Source: Actinomadura meyerae
GTDB lineage: Bacteria; Actinomycetota; Actinomycetes; Streptosporangiales; Streptosporangiaceae
Length of the DNA stretch: 64,000 nucleotides
Direction of reading: 5' to 3'
NCBI RefSeq assembly: GCF_900188445.1
Contig: NZ_FZOR01000019.1
Coordinates: 1 to 64,000 of the forward strand
Shown: piece after piece, positions 52,519 through 61,398 of the stretch
Layout: every line of letters begins with the position of its first letter
Numbering within the stretch: position 1 is the stretch's first letter
The notes under the pieces: model-generated
Databases searched by the model: none
The model's input: the letters and a program-made list of their open reading frames with translations, nothing else
What the model was told of the DNA's origin: nothing
Translations under genes and position numbers: made by a program

Positions 52519-53670
52519 GTGACGAGGACGCACGATTCGGACCCGGCCGCTCGCGGCCCGGAGGAGCGCACCGGGCTGGAGCTCGGCGCGTTCCTCGACT
52601 GGGGCCGCGACCTGCACCACCAGGGACGCTACGAGGACGCCGTCAAGGCGTTCGAGCTGATCCTCGGCGTGGACGGCGGCAACGAGGAGGCCCTCATCGG
52701 CCGGAACCGGGCGGTGCGCCGCGCCGTCCCGCGCTGGCACTGGGAGATGCTGCACGACGAGGAGCGCGCCGAGCTGTACGACCGGGCGATCCGGCAGGCG
52801 GTCGCGGCCGACCCCGACGCGCTGGTGCTGGACATCGGCGCCGGGTCCGGGCTGCTCGCCATGATGGCGGCGCGCGCCGGCGCCCGCGAGGTCGTGGCGT
52901 GCGAGGGGCAGCCGTCCGTCGCCGAGACCGCGGCGCGGGTGGTCAGCGCGGCCGGGTACGACGACGCGGTCACCGTCGTGTCGAAGATGTCGACCCGGAT
53001 GAGCGTGCCCGAGGACCTGCCCCGGCGGGCCGGCCTGCTCGTCACCGAGATCGTCGACTGCGGGCTGCTCGGCGAGGGCATCCTCGGCACGATCGAGCAC
53101 GCCCGCGAGCACCTGCTCGCCCCGGACGCGGTGATCATGCCGTCGCGGGGCCGGATCATCGCGCAGCTCGTCGAGAGCCAGGCCCTGCACCGCAAGAACC
53201 ACGTGGGCAAGCTGTACGGCTTCGACCTGGCGCCGTTCAACCGGCTGTCGTCGCTGGAGTACTTCGACTCGCGGCTGCACCGGCACGAGCACCGCGTCCT
53301 GTCCGAGCCGGTGACGGTGTTCGAGTTCGACTTCCGCACCGCCGACGCCCGCCCGCGCCGCACCGAGCTGCGGATCGAGCCGACGGCGGCGGGGACGCTG
53401 CACGCGGTCGTGTTCTGGTTCGAGATGGAGCTGCTGCCGGGGATCACGGTCGGGAACCCGCCCGGCCGCGACTCGCACTGGAAGCAGGCGATCCAGTGCC
53501 TGCCCGCACCGCGGCGCGTCCAGCCGGGCGAGCCCGTGGTGCTGGACGCGGCGCACGACGGCGAGTGCGTCCGCTTCGAGGTCGCCGCTGGCGCCGCGCC
53601 CGCCGGGGAGCCCGCCCGCGAGCCCGCCGCCCGTCCCGCCGCCCACGCCGAGTTCGAGGTGGTGTCATGA
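52519..53670 (+). CDS. PRMT-type protein/arginine N-methyltransferase (SznE-like)
   Basis: A 383-residue SAM-dependent methyltransferase. Residues about 20-65 look like one TPR hairpin (RDLHHQGRYEDAVKAFELILGVD). Motif I is VLDIGAGSGLLAMMAARAGA (103-122), the double-E loop has E177 and E186 (TEIVDCGLLGEG), and the substrate loop SHW is S319-H-W321. These are hallmarks of arginine methyltransferases. In streptozotocin biosynthesis SznE methylates free L-arginine before SznF acts, so the same step is the best guess here. The GTG start has GAGGAGG upstream; ATGA overlap with the next gene. Confidence 0.9.
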   Translation: MTRTHDSDPAARGPEERTGLELGAFLDWGRDLHHQGRYEDAVKAFELILGVDGGNEEALIGRNRAVRRAVPRWHWEMLHDEERAELYDRAIRQAVAADPDALVLDIGAGSGLLAMMAARAGAREVVACEGQPSVAETAARVVSAAGYDDAVTVVSKMSTRMSVPEDLPRRAGLLVTEIVDCGLLGEGILGTIEHAREHLLAPDAVIMPSRGRIIAQLVESQALHRKNHVGKLYGFDLAPFNRLSSLEYFDSRLHRHEHRVLSEPVTVFEFDFRTADARPRRTELRIEPTAAGTLHAVVFWFEMELLPGITVGNPPGRDSHWKQAIQCLPAPRRVQPGEPVVLDAAHDGECVRFEVAAGAAPAGEPAREPAARPAAHAEFEVVS

Positions 53671-55079
53671 CCACGGCCACGACCGACGCCCTCGCGGCGT
53701 ACTGCGGGCAGCGCCTCTTCCGGCCCGGCCCGGAGGTCTACATCGAGGGCAACCCGTACCGGCGGCCGGTGGGCCCGCCGGACGTCGCCGGCCTCGACTT
53801 CTCCGTCCCCGCGACCGAGGCCGGGTTCCTCGGCCGCGGCCAGCTCGTCGCCGGGCGCCTGCTGTGCAACGCCTACGAGAGCGACATGATCCTGCTGCCC
53901 GCCGCCGGGCTGGCCTCCGCCAAGGACGACTTCGACCTCTTCTACAGCGACGAGGTGCGGCGGCTGCGCGACAGCGTCCGCCCGGGACTGGAGCGGTACG
54001 CCTTCTCCTTCCTGGACGACGCCGTGAAGGTCCCGCCCGTCCGGACGTTCGACGAGCTCCAGGAGTACTTCCTCGCCGAGGTCGGCGGAGCGGGCGCGCC
54101 CGCGGACGACTCCGGGGTGAACCCGGCGGTGGACCTCTCCGCGCCGGTGACCGGCACCATGCGCGCCATCACCGAGTGCCGCCACCCCGAGGAGGCGGCG
54201 GCGCTGCACCTGATCCAGCTCGCGCTGGACGCGCTGACCGAGGCGTCCGCGATGGCGCGCAACCTCGGCGGCTCCTACGGGGTCGAGCAGTCCGAGCTCT
54301 TCAAGATCTTCAACGACGAGTTCGGGTACGGCCTGTACGGCGCGAAGCACAGCACGATCTTCAAGGAGATGCTGGCCAGTGTCGGGCTGCGCACCGACCT
54401 GCACGCGTACTGGAACTTCTACCTCACCAGCTCGCTGGTCGGGGTGAACTACTTCAACTGGCTCACCGAGGACCACCGCGGCCTGTTCCGCTACATGGCC
54501 GCCGTGACCTACCTGGAGTGGCTGTTCGCGCAGGGGTTCGCCGACACCGGCAGGATGCTCCGCGCCGTCTACGGCGACCGGGTGGACGCCAAGTACTGCG
54601 ACGAGCACGCGCACATCGACGTCCACCACGGGCGGATGACCTACGAGAACCTGCTGCTCGGGCTGGCCCGCACGCACGGCGAGCTGGTGATCCCCGAGCT
54701 GGTGCGCGGCATCGAGGACACCAAGCTCCTGCTGCGCCTCGGCGACGAGGACTTCCGCGCCCAGATCGCCTGGGCCGACACCCTCGACGAGCACACCGAG
54801 GCCGGCGGGTCGCTGGCGACCGCCGCGCAGGACGACGCCGTGACCACCACCCTGCGCCCGGACAGCCCGTTCTGTACCGACGTGTACGAGTCCGACCGCC
54901 TCATCGAGATCACCAGCGGCGACGTGGACGTGTACGCGTGGGCGACCGACCGCCCGCACCGGCTCGGGGCGGGCGACGTCCTGCTGGTGCCGCGGAGCCG
55001 GCTGCACGGCCTGAAGGCCGCCTCCCCCGAGGCGCGCGTGACCGTACGGACCATCGAAAGGACCTCCCGCGATGACTGA
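53667..55079 (+). CDS. Heme-oxygenase-like diiron oxygenase with cupin tail (SznF-like), paralog 2
   Basis: A 470-residue paralog of the first gene of the cluster. Predicted iron ligands: E192, E218, H228, E284, H314, D318, H321 (in LTEASAM, NDEFGYG, AKHSTIF, YLEWLF and DEHAHIDVHH), all +3 relative to SznF as recalled. The cupin (about 400-460) keeps H447 (SRLHGLK) but has DVYESD where SznF has two His. It should therefore bind iron in the oxygenase domain but probably not in the cupin. It could form a heterodimer with paralog 1 or act on a later intermediate. It overlaps the amidinotransferase gene by eight bases. Confidence 0.92.
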   Translation: MTTATTDALAAYCGQRLFRPGPEVYIEGNPYRRPVGPPDVAGLDFSVPATEAGFLGRGQLVAGRLLCNAYESDMILLPAAGLASAKDDFDLFYSDEVRRLRDSVRPGLERYAFSFLDDAVKVPPVRTFDELQEYFLAEVGGAGAPADDSGVNPAVDLSAPVTGTMRAITECRHPEEAAALHLIQLALDALTEASAMARNLGGSYGVEQSELFKIFNDEFGYGLYGAKHSTIFKEMLASVGLRTDLHAYWNFYLTSSLVGVNYFNWLTEDHRGLFRYMAAVTYLEWLFAQGFADTGRMLRAVYGDRVDAKYCDEHAHIDVHHGRMTYENLLLGLARTHGELVIPELVRGIEDTKLLLRLGDEDFRAQIAWADTLDEHTEAGGSLATAAQDDAVTTTLRPDSPFCTDVYESDRLIEITSGDVDVYAWATDRPHRLGAGDVLLVPRSRLHGLKAASPEARVTVRTIERTSRDD

Positions 55080-56184
55080 GAGCCCCACGGCCCCCGCGAG
55101 CCCGGTCGGCTCGTACAACGAGTGGGACCCGCTGGAGGAGGTGATCGTCGGCGTCATCGACGGCGCCGCCGTCCCGCCGTGGCATCCGGCGATCGAGGCG
55201 ACCGTGCCGCCCGAGGCGTGGGACTTCTACCGGCGCAACGGGGGCGGCGGGTTCCCGCCCGAGCAGGTCGAGGCGGCCCGGGAGGAGCTGGACGGGTTCG
55301 TCGCCATCCTGGAGGGCGAGGGGGTCACGGTCCGGCGGCCCGACCCGGTCGACCAGTCCCGCTCGTTCGGCACGGCCGACTGGTCGTCCACCGGCGGGTC
55401 GTCGCACACCTTCCCCCGCGACATCGCGCTCGTCGCCGGTGACCAGATCGTCGAGGCGACGATGGGCTGGCGCTCGTACTACTTCGCCACCCATCCGTTC
55501 CGGACGATCTTCAAGGACTACTTCCGGCGCGGCGCGCGCTGGGTGGCCGCGCCGAAGCCGCAGCTCACCGACGCGTCCTACAACCCCGGCTACGCGGCGG
55601 CCAAGCCGGAGACGCCGTCGCCCGACGACCCGTTCCCGGACGAGACGTCCGTCATCACCGAGTTCGAGCCGATCGTGGACGCGGGCGACTTCATGCGGTT
55701 CGGCCGCGACATCCTCGTCCAGCGCAGCCACGTCACCAACCGGTTCGGCATCGAGTGGACGCGGCGGCTGCTCGGCGACGAGTTCCGGGTGCACGAGGTC
55801 GCGTTCATCGACGACCACCCGATGCACCTCAACGCGACGTTCGTCCCGCTGCGGCCGGGCCGGGTGCTGATCAACCCGGAGCGGGTGCGGGAGCTGCCGG
55901 AGATGTTCGCCGGCTGGGACACGGTGGTCTGCCCCGAGCCGGCCATCCCCGCCGACCAGACCATGTACTTCTGCAGCCGCTGGATCGCGATGAACACGCT
56001 GATGCTCGACCAGGAGCGCATCTTCGTCGAGGCGCAGGAGACCGAGCTGCTGCGGCTGCTGGAGAAGGAGGGCTTCACGCCCATCCCCGTCCCGTTCCGC
56101 ACGGTGAACACGTTCGGCGGCGGCTTCCACTGCGCCACCCTCGACATCCGCCGCCGCGGCACCCTCGAGGACTACTTCTCCTGA
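55072..56184 (+). CDS. Amidinotransferase (arginine:amine type)
   Basis: A 370-residue pentein-fold enzyme of the glycine amidinotransferase/StrB1 family. Catalytic residues: D206 (VDAGDFMRFGRDI), H249 (IDDHPMHLNATF) and C354 (GGGFHCATLDIRRRG). Family members move the amidino group of L-arginine onto an amine and release ornithine. Here the acceptor or donor could be an N-methylated or N-hydroxylated intermediate. The start overlaps the diiron-oxygenase paralog 2 gene, showing tight coupling. Confidence 0.93.
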   Translation: MTESPTAPASPVGSYNEWDPLEEVIVGVIDGAAVPPWHPAIEATVPPEAWDFYRRNGGGGFPPEQVEAAREELDGFVAILEGEGVTVRRPDPVDQSRSFGTADWSSTGGSSHTFPRDIALVAGDQIVEATMGWRSYYFATHPFRTIFKDYFRRGARWVAAPKPQLTDASYNPGYAAAKPETPSPDDPFPDETSVITEFEPIVDAGDFMRFGRDILVQRSHVTNRFGIEWTRRLLGDEFRVHEVAFIDDHPMHLNATFVPLRPGRVLINPERVRELPEMFAGWDTVVCPEPAIPADQTMYFCSRWIAMNTLMLDQERIFVEAQETELLRLLEKEGFTPIPVPFRTVNTFGGGFHCATLDIRRRGTLEDYFS

Positions 56185-56216
56185 TCCCCGAACCCACGCC
56201 CCCGAACGAGGTCCGC

Positions 56217-57482
56217 ATGCCGCACAAACCGACGGGCGACGACCGCCCGCTCCTACTGCTGGTCGCCAGCAGCTACTGGGTCTACCGCAAGTACATCCTG
56301 GAGTCGGTGTCGGCGCGGTACCGGCTCTGGCTGCTGAACCCGACCCCCGCCACCTGGGAGGACCCCTACATCGTCGGCCACACCGTCGTCGACTGCCTCG
56401 ACCTGGAGAAGCTGACGGCGGCGGCCCGCGAGGTCGCCCGCGACCACGAGGTCGCCGGGGTCTTCTGCTACGACGAGGTGTACATCGAGACGTCCGCGCA
56501 CCTCAGCGCGGCGCTCGGCTTCCCCGCCCTGGACCCGGCGGCGGTGGCGCGGTGCCGCGACAAGTCCGCGGCCCGCGCCGCGCTGCGGGACGCGGGGCTG
56601 CCGCAGCCGGCGTCGCGGGCCGTCTCGTCCCTGGAGCAGGCCCGCGCCTTCGCGGCCGAGGTCGGCTACCCGCTGATCGTCAAGCCGCGGAACCTGGGCG
56701 GCAGCCTCGGCCTCAGCAAGGCCGAGGGGCCGGACGATCTGGACGCGGCGTTCGCGCTCGCCGACGGGACCCGGATGGGCGGCATCCGGCAGTTCGACGA
56801 CTACGTGATCGTCGAGGAGTTCCTGGAGGGGCCGGAGGTCTCCGTCGAGTGCGCCCTGTTCCGGGGCGAGTGCACGCCGCTGATCGTGGCGCGCAAGGTG
56901 CTCGGCGGCAGCGGCGACCTGGCGTTCGAGGAGATCGGCCACGACGTCTACGCGGGCGACCCGCTGCTGTCCGATCCGGAGTTCCGCGACACGCTGTCCC
57001 GCGCCCACGCCGCCGCCGGGTTCACCGACGGCTTCACCCACATCGAGTTCAAGCTGACCCCGGACGGCGCGCGGCACGTCATCGAGATCAACGCGCGGCT
57101 GGGCGGCGGGATGATCCCGCACCTGGGGCGGCTGACCTCCGGCGTGGACGCCCCGCTCGCGGCGGCGGACGTGGTCGCCGGACAGGCCCCGGCCGTCTCG
57201 TTCCCCGAGCCGCGGCGCGCCGCCTCCATCCGGTTCGCCTACCCGCCCTACGACATGGAGGTCACCTCGGCCACCGCGCACCGCGAGCTGATGCGCCCGC
57301 CGCTGGTGGAGCTCGCCGTCGGGGTGGAGCCGGGTACCCGGGTCCGGCGCCCGCCGCACGGGCTGGCCCGCATCGGCTACGTGATCGCGGTCGGTGAGAC
57401 GCTGGAGGAGACCGCCGCCGCGATCGGCGACGCGAGCCGGTTCTTCACCTTCGAGGGGACCAGGTTGGAGCCCGTGTCGTGA
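56217..57482 (+). CDS. ATP-grasp carboxylate-amine ligase
   Basis: A 421-residue ATP-grasp enzyme: LIVKPRNLGGSLGLSKAEG (ATP lysine loop), VIVEEFLEGPEVSVECALF, and FTHIEFKLTPDGARHVIEINARLGGG (Mg/ATP site). The type resembles L-amino-acid ligases that make dipeptide or amide bonds with ATP. A start at ATG 56217 follows AACGAGG. Its GTG-coupled downstream neighbour is the exporter. Substrates cannot be read from the sequence. Confidence 0.9.
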   Translation: MPHKPTGDDRPLLLLVASSYWVYRKYILESVSARYRLWLLNPTPATWEDPYIVGHTVVDCLDLEKLTAAAREVARDHEVAGVFCYDEVYIETSAHLSAALGFPALDPAAVARCRDKSAARAALRDAGLPQPASRAVSSLEQARAFAAEVGYPLIVKPRNLGGSLGLSKAEGPDDLDAAFALADGTRMGGIRQFDDYVIVEEFLEGPEVSVECALFRGECTPLIVARKVLGGSGDLAFEEIGHDVYAGDPLLSDPEFRDTLSRAHAAAGFTDGFTHIEFKLTPDGARHVIEINARLGGGMIPHLGRLTSGVDAPLAAADVVAGQAPAVSFPEPRRAASIRFAYPPYDMEVTSATAHRELMRPPLVELAVGVEPGTRVRRPPHGLARIGYVIAVGETLEETAAAIGDASRFFTFEGTRLEPVS

Positions 57483-58738
57483 GCTCCGCCGAGCACCCGA
57501 CCGTCCTGGCCACGCTCCGGGAGATGAACGGGACCGTCCGGATCCTGGTCATCGGCACGCTGATCAGCAACCTGGCCACGTTCCTGAACGCGTTCCTGGT
57601 GCTGTTCCTCACCGACGAGGGGTTCACCGCCTGGGAGAGCGGCGTCGTGCTGACCGCGCTGATGGTCGGCCGGATCTCCGGCTCCGCGGTCGGCGGCGCC
57701 GTCGCCGACCGGGTCGGCTACCGCGCGGTGATCGTCGGCTCCATGGCCGGGACGGCCGTCCTGACGGCGGCGCTCGTGCACGTCCCGGAGGTGTGGACCG
57801 CGTCCGTCGTCGCGGCCGGCGCCGGGCTGACCGCGCAGGCGTACCGTCCCGCCTCGATGGCGTGGATCGTGGAGTTGACGCCGAAGAACCAGCAGGTCAT
57901 GGTCTTCTCGGTGCTGCGGCTGACGTTCAACGTCGGCGCGACCGTCGGCCCGATGGGCGCCGCGCTGCTGCTGACGTACGCCTCCTACGGCACGCTGTTC
58001 TACGTGGACGCGGCGACGTCGCTGGCCTTCGGCGTCGTCGCCTACGCGGCGCTGCGGTCCAACGCCGAGCCAGAGGCCGCCGCCAAGGCGTCCGACGGCA
58101 AGCACGGCGGGTACGGGCAGGTGCTCGCCGACCGGCGGTTCATGCTGGTCGTCCTCGGCCTGTTCGTCACCGCGGTGACCTACATCCAGTCGTCGGCCGC
58201 GCTGCCGCTGTTCGTCACCGGCTCCGGCCACGACGAGCGGGTGTACGCCACCCTGCTGACGGTCAACGGGTTCATCGTCATCGCGTTCGAGGTGCTGCTG
58301 TCCAAGTGGCTCCAGCGGCTGCCGATCGGGCTGCCGATGACGATCGGGATGGCCGTCCTCGGCATCGGCCACCTGCTCTACACCGGGCCGACGCCCGTCG
58401 CGCTGCTCCTGCTCGCGACCGTCGTGTGGACGTTCGGCGAGGTCATCGCGGCGCCGTCGATGATGGCCTACCCCGGCCTCGTCGCGCCGCCCGCGCTGCG
58501 CGCCCACTACATCGCCGCGGCGACGATCCCCCAGCAGGTCGGCTACGCCGTCGGCCCCATGATCGGCGTCGCCGCGTGGCACGCCTGGGGCGCCGGGGTG
58601 TGGGTGCTGACCGGAGCGCTGGGGCTCCTCGGCGCCGGGCTCGTCGCGGCCGGCGCCGACCTCCGGCGCCGCCGCCCGCAGGACGGGCCGGACGAGGCGG
58701 AGCTGGCACCCGCCGGCACGAAGGAGGGCGGCGACTGA
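57479..58738 (+). CDS. MFS exporter of the biosynthetic cluster
   Basis: A 419-residue, 12-helix major facilitator protein of the MdtH-like group. Motif A-like GGAVADRVGYRAVIVGS follows helix 2, and charged loops separate hydrophobic segments through WHAWGAGVWVLTGALGLLGAGLV. Likely exports the finished compound and may give self-resistance. The GTG start overlaps the ligase stop by four bases. Confidence 0.92.
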   Translation: MSSAEHPTVLATLREMNGTVRILVIGTLISNLATFLNAFLVLFLTDEGFTAWESGVVLTALMVGRISGSAVGGAVADRVGYRAVIVGSMAGTAVLTAALVHVPEVWTASVVAAGAGLTAQAYRPASMAWIVELTPKNQQVMVFSVLRLTFNVGATVGPMGAALLLTYASYGTLFYVDAATSLAFGVVAYAALRSNAEPEAAAKASDGKHGGYGQVLADRRFMLVVLGLFVTAVTYIQSSAALPLFVTGSGHDERVYATLLTVNGFIVIAFEVLLSKWLQRLPIGLPMTIGMAVLGIGHLLYTGPTPVALLLLATVVWTFGEVIAAPSMMAYPGLVAPPALRAHYIAAATIPQQVGYAVGPMIGVAAWHAWGAGVWVLTGALGLLGAGLVAAGADLRRRRPQDGPDEAELAPAGTKEGGD

Positions 58739-58798
58739 CGGACGTCCGGCGGCCGACCGCCCAGCTCAACGGATCAACCAGAAGACAAGGTGAACATC

Positions 58799-60067
58799 AT
58801 GGATAAACCAGTCGTGGCGATAGTGGGGCCCTTCACCTCGTCGGCGATGGTCGCGCCCGCGCTGCGCGAGGCGGGGTTCAGCCCGGTGGCCGTGATGGAC
58901 TACACGGGGCCCGCCCTGGCGCCGCTGCAATCCTCGCACGACCCCGGCAACTACGACGCCATCATCAACCACCACGGCGACATGGCGGAGACGATCGCGC
59001 GGCTCGGCGCGCTGAAGCCGATCGCGGTCTTCCCCGGCATCGAGGCGGTGCTGCGCCCGGCGCAGGAGCTCTCGGACGCGCTCGCGCCCGCGACCTCCAA
59101 CGTCCCGGAGCTGGTGGACGCCCGGCGCCACAAGTACCAGATGCACCAGGCGCTGGCGAAGGCCGGGCTGCCGGTCCCGCGGCAGATCTCCACGACCGAC
59201 CCGGACGAGGTCGCCGCGTGGATCGAGCGGGAGGGGCTCGCGGGCCACGACCTCGTCGTCAAGCCGCCGACCAGCGCCGGCACCGTCGGGGTGAGCCGGG
59301 CGCCGGGCGGGCAGGGCTGGCGCGAGCTGTTCACCGCGATGCTCGGCACCCACGACAAGCTGGACGTGCTGGCCGAGGAGGTGCTCGTCCAGGAGATGAT
59401 GACGGGCACCGAGTACGCCATCGACACCGTCAGCCACGACGGCCGGCACTCGATCACCGACATGATCAAGTACAAGCGGGTGCCGTACGGCGAGGGCATC
59501 GCGGTGTACGACAGCGTGGAGTGGCTGCCCTACGACACCGACGCCTACGGCGAGCTGATCGAGTACGCGTTCGGCGCCCTGGACGCGGTCGGCCTGCGCA
59601 ACTGGGCCGCGCACACCGAGATCATGATGACTCCGGACGGGCCCCGGCTGCTGGAGGTCAACGCGCGGCTGGCCGGCGCCGGCAACCCGGCGGTGACCAA
59701 GATCGCGACGGGGGAGAGCCAGGTCACCCGGATCGTGGACGTGTGCCGCGGCCTCGGCCCGGAGCTGCCGCCCGGCTACACGCTGCGGCGCAACGTGATG
59801 GCGGTCTTCCTGATGTCGCACTCGACGGGCATCGTGCGCAACGCCGAGATCTACGACCGGGCCCGCGAGCTGTCGAGCTACCACTCGCCGGTGCACGTCG
59901 TGAGCACCGGCGACCACGTGGACGCCAGCACCGACCTGTTCGCCACCATGACGATGGGCTACATCATCCTCGCGCACGACGACCTGGAGCAGATCTACGC
60001 CGACCGCGAGGCCATCCGCAAGATCGAGGAGGAGCTCATCGTCGAGCCGGTGGAGAGCGCCTCGTGA
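58799..60067 (+). CDS. ATP-grasp ligase
   Basis: A 422-residue ATP-grasp protein, different from the first: LVVKPPTSAGTVGVSRAPGG, VQEMMTGTEYAIDTVSHDG and PRLLEVNARLAGAGNP. The ATG at 58799 was chosen over the GTG at 58790 because AGGTGA is then ideally placed. The pattern resembles the BacD-like group of ligases. It is the second of three ATP-dependent ligases in the operon; GTGA overlap with the third. Confidence 0.9.
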   Translation: MDKPVVAIVGPFTSSAMVAPALREAGFSPVAVMDYTGPALAPLQSSHDPGNYDAIINHHGDMAETIARLGALKPIAVFPGIEAVLRPAQELSDALAPATSNVPELVDARRHKYQMHQALAKAGLPVPRQISTTDPDEVAAWIEREGLAGHDLVVKPPTSAGTVGVSRAPGGQGWRELFTAMLGTHDKLDVLAEEVLVQEMMTGTEYAIDTVSHDGRHSITDMIKYKRVPYGEGIAVYDSVEWLPYDTDAYGELIEYAFGALDAVGLRNWAAHTEIMMTPDGPRLLEVNARLAGAGNPAVTKIATGESQVTRIVDVCRGLGPELPPGYTLRRNVMAVFLMSHSTGIVRNAEIYDRARELSSYHSPVHVVSTGDHVDASTDLFATMTMGYIILAHDDLEQIYADREAIRKIEEELIVEPVESAS

Positions 60068-61350
60068 ACGTCACCCGGAAGTACCTGGAGGCCGGCGAAG
60101 GCGGCCCCCTGCGCGACGCCGTCGCGAACGCCGAGCTGCCGCCGGTGTTCGAGGCGGCGTGGCGGAAGTACCTGGCGACCCGTCCCCTGTTCGCCCCCGA
60201 GGACCGGACGCGCCAGGCCGCCGACGACCTCGCCGGGCTGTTCCGGCTGATGGCGTCGCTGCCGGACCGCCTGTTCGACGGCGACCGCCGCCGGTTCTGC
60301 GCGGCGATCGGCGCGGACGCGCGCCGCACCGCCCTGATGACCCAGTTCGACGGGGAGCCCATCCTGTACGGGCGGGCCGACCTCTACGACGACGGGTCCC
60401 GGTTCCGGCTGCTGGAGTTCAACGTCGGCAGCGAACTCGGCGGCGTCGACATGAGCGAGCTCAACCGCGCCCTGCTCGCCGACGCGCCGTTCGCGGAGTT
60501 CGCCGCCGAGCACGGCCTCGGCACCGTCGACACCCCGGCCGAGATCGCGCGCCAGTTCGTCCGGGCGACGGGCAAGGAGTCGCCCGTCGTCGCGACGCTG
60601 GAGGCGATCGGCGGCATGGCGAAGTACGAGTCCCTGCACCGCTCGTTCCAGGAGTCGATGAAGCGGTACGGCATCGACCTGCTGCTGGGCGAGCTGGGCC
60701 AGGTGGAGGCCAGGGACGGCGGGCTGTACCTGCAGGGCCGCAAGATCGACCTCGTCCTGCGGTACTTCTCCGCCCACCAGATCGCCCGGGACCCGCGCAA
60801 CGACGAACCCGCCGAGACCCTCATGCGCGCCTACGCGGACGGCCACGTCGTCCTCTGGACCCCGCTGACCGCGTCCATGTTCTCCTACAAGAGCTGCATG
60901 GCCCTGGTCTCCGACCCCGAGGCGCGCGCCGAGTTCACCGCCGACGAGAACGCCCTGATCGACCGGATCCTGCCGTGGACGAGGACCCTCACGCCGGAGC
61001 TGGCCGACCAGGTCCGCGCCGAGCGCGAGCACCTGATCCTCAAGCCGTTCGCGGGCCTGTCGGGCCAGGGCATCCGCGCGGGCTGGGACGAGACCGACCG
61101 GGAGTGGGCCGAGACGGTCGCCGCGTGCCTGAAGGAGGACTACATCGTCCAGCGCCGCGTCGTCCCGGCGACGGAGCCGATGCTGAACGCGGAGACCGGC
61201 GCGGTCGAGGACTGGCTGAGCGTCTGGGGGCTGTTCGTCTTCCCGGACGGCTACGCGGGCGCGTTCTGCCGGGCCGTGCCGTCCGGTGCCGGGTCGGTCG
61301 TCAACCTGGGCACGCCCGGGGCGAGGGTGACCTCGGCTTTCCACTACTGA
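60064..61350 (+). CDS. Circularly permuted ATP-grasp-like protein
   Basis: A 428-residue protein. LYDDGSRFRLLEFNVGSELGGVDMSEL and the C-terminal LILKPFAGLSGQGIRAGWDET plus YIVQRRVVPATE recall the circularly permuted ATP-grasp/glutathionylspermidine synthetase-like fold, in which the ATP lysine loop comes late. It would be a third amide-forming enzyme. The last gene of the cluster; its TGA lies in a 12-bp duplication and a terminator follows. Confidence 0.8.
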   Translation: MNVTRKYLEAGEGGPLRDAVANAELPPVFEAAWRKYLATRPLFAPEDRTRQAADDLAGLFRLMASLPDRLFDGDRRRFCAAIGADARRTALMTQFDGEPILYGRADLYDDGSRFRLLEFNVGSELGGVDMSELNRALLADAPFAEFAAEHGLGTVDTPAEIARQFVRATGKESPVVATLEAIGGMAKYESLHRSFQESMKRYGIDLLLGELGQVEARDGGLYLQGRKIDLVLRYFSAHQIARDPRNDEPAETLMRAYADGHVVLWTPLTASMFSYKSCMALVSDPEARAEFTADENALIDRILPWTRTLTPELADQVRAEREHLILKPFAGLSGQGIRAGWDETDREWAETVAACLKEDYIVQRRVVPATEPMLNAETGAVEDWLSVWGLFVFPDGYAGAFCRAVPSGAGSVVNLGTPGARVTSAFHY

Positions 61351-61368
61351 CGGCGCTACTGACGGCGC
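61345..61368. repeat. 12-bp duplication spanning a stop codon
   Basis: TACTGACGGCGC occurs twice (61345-61356, 61357-61368). The first copy contains the stop codon of the last biosynthetic gene. Confidence 0.75.
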
Positions 61369-61398
61369 TCTCTCCGCTCAGGCGGGGGTGATGCGCGG

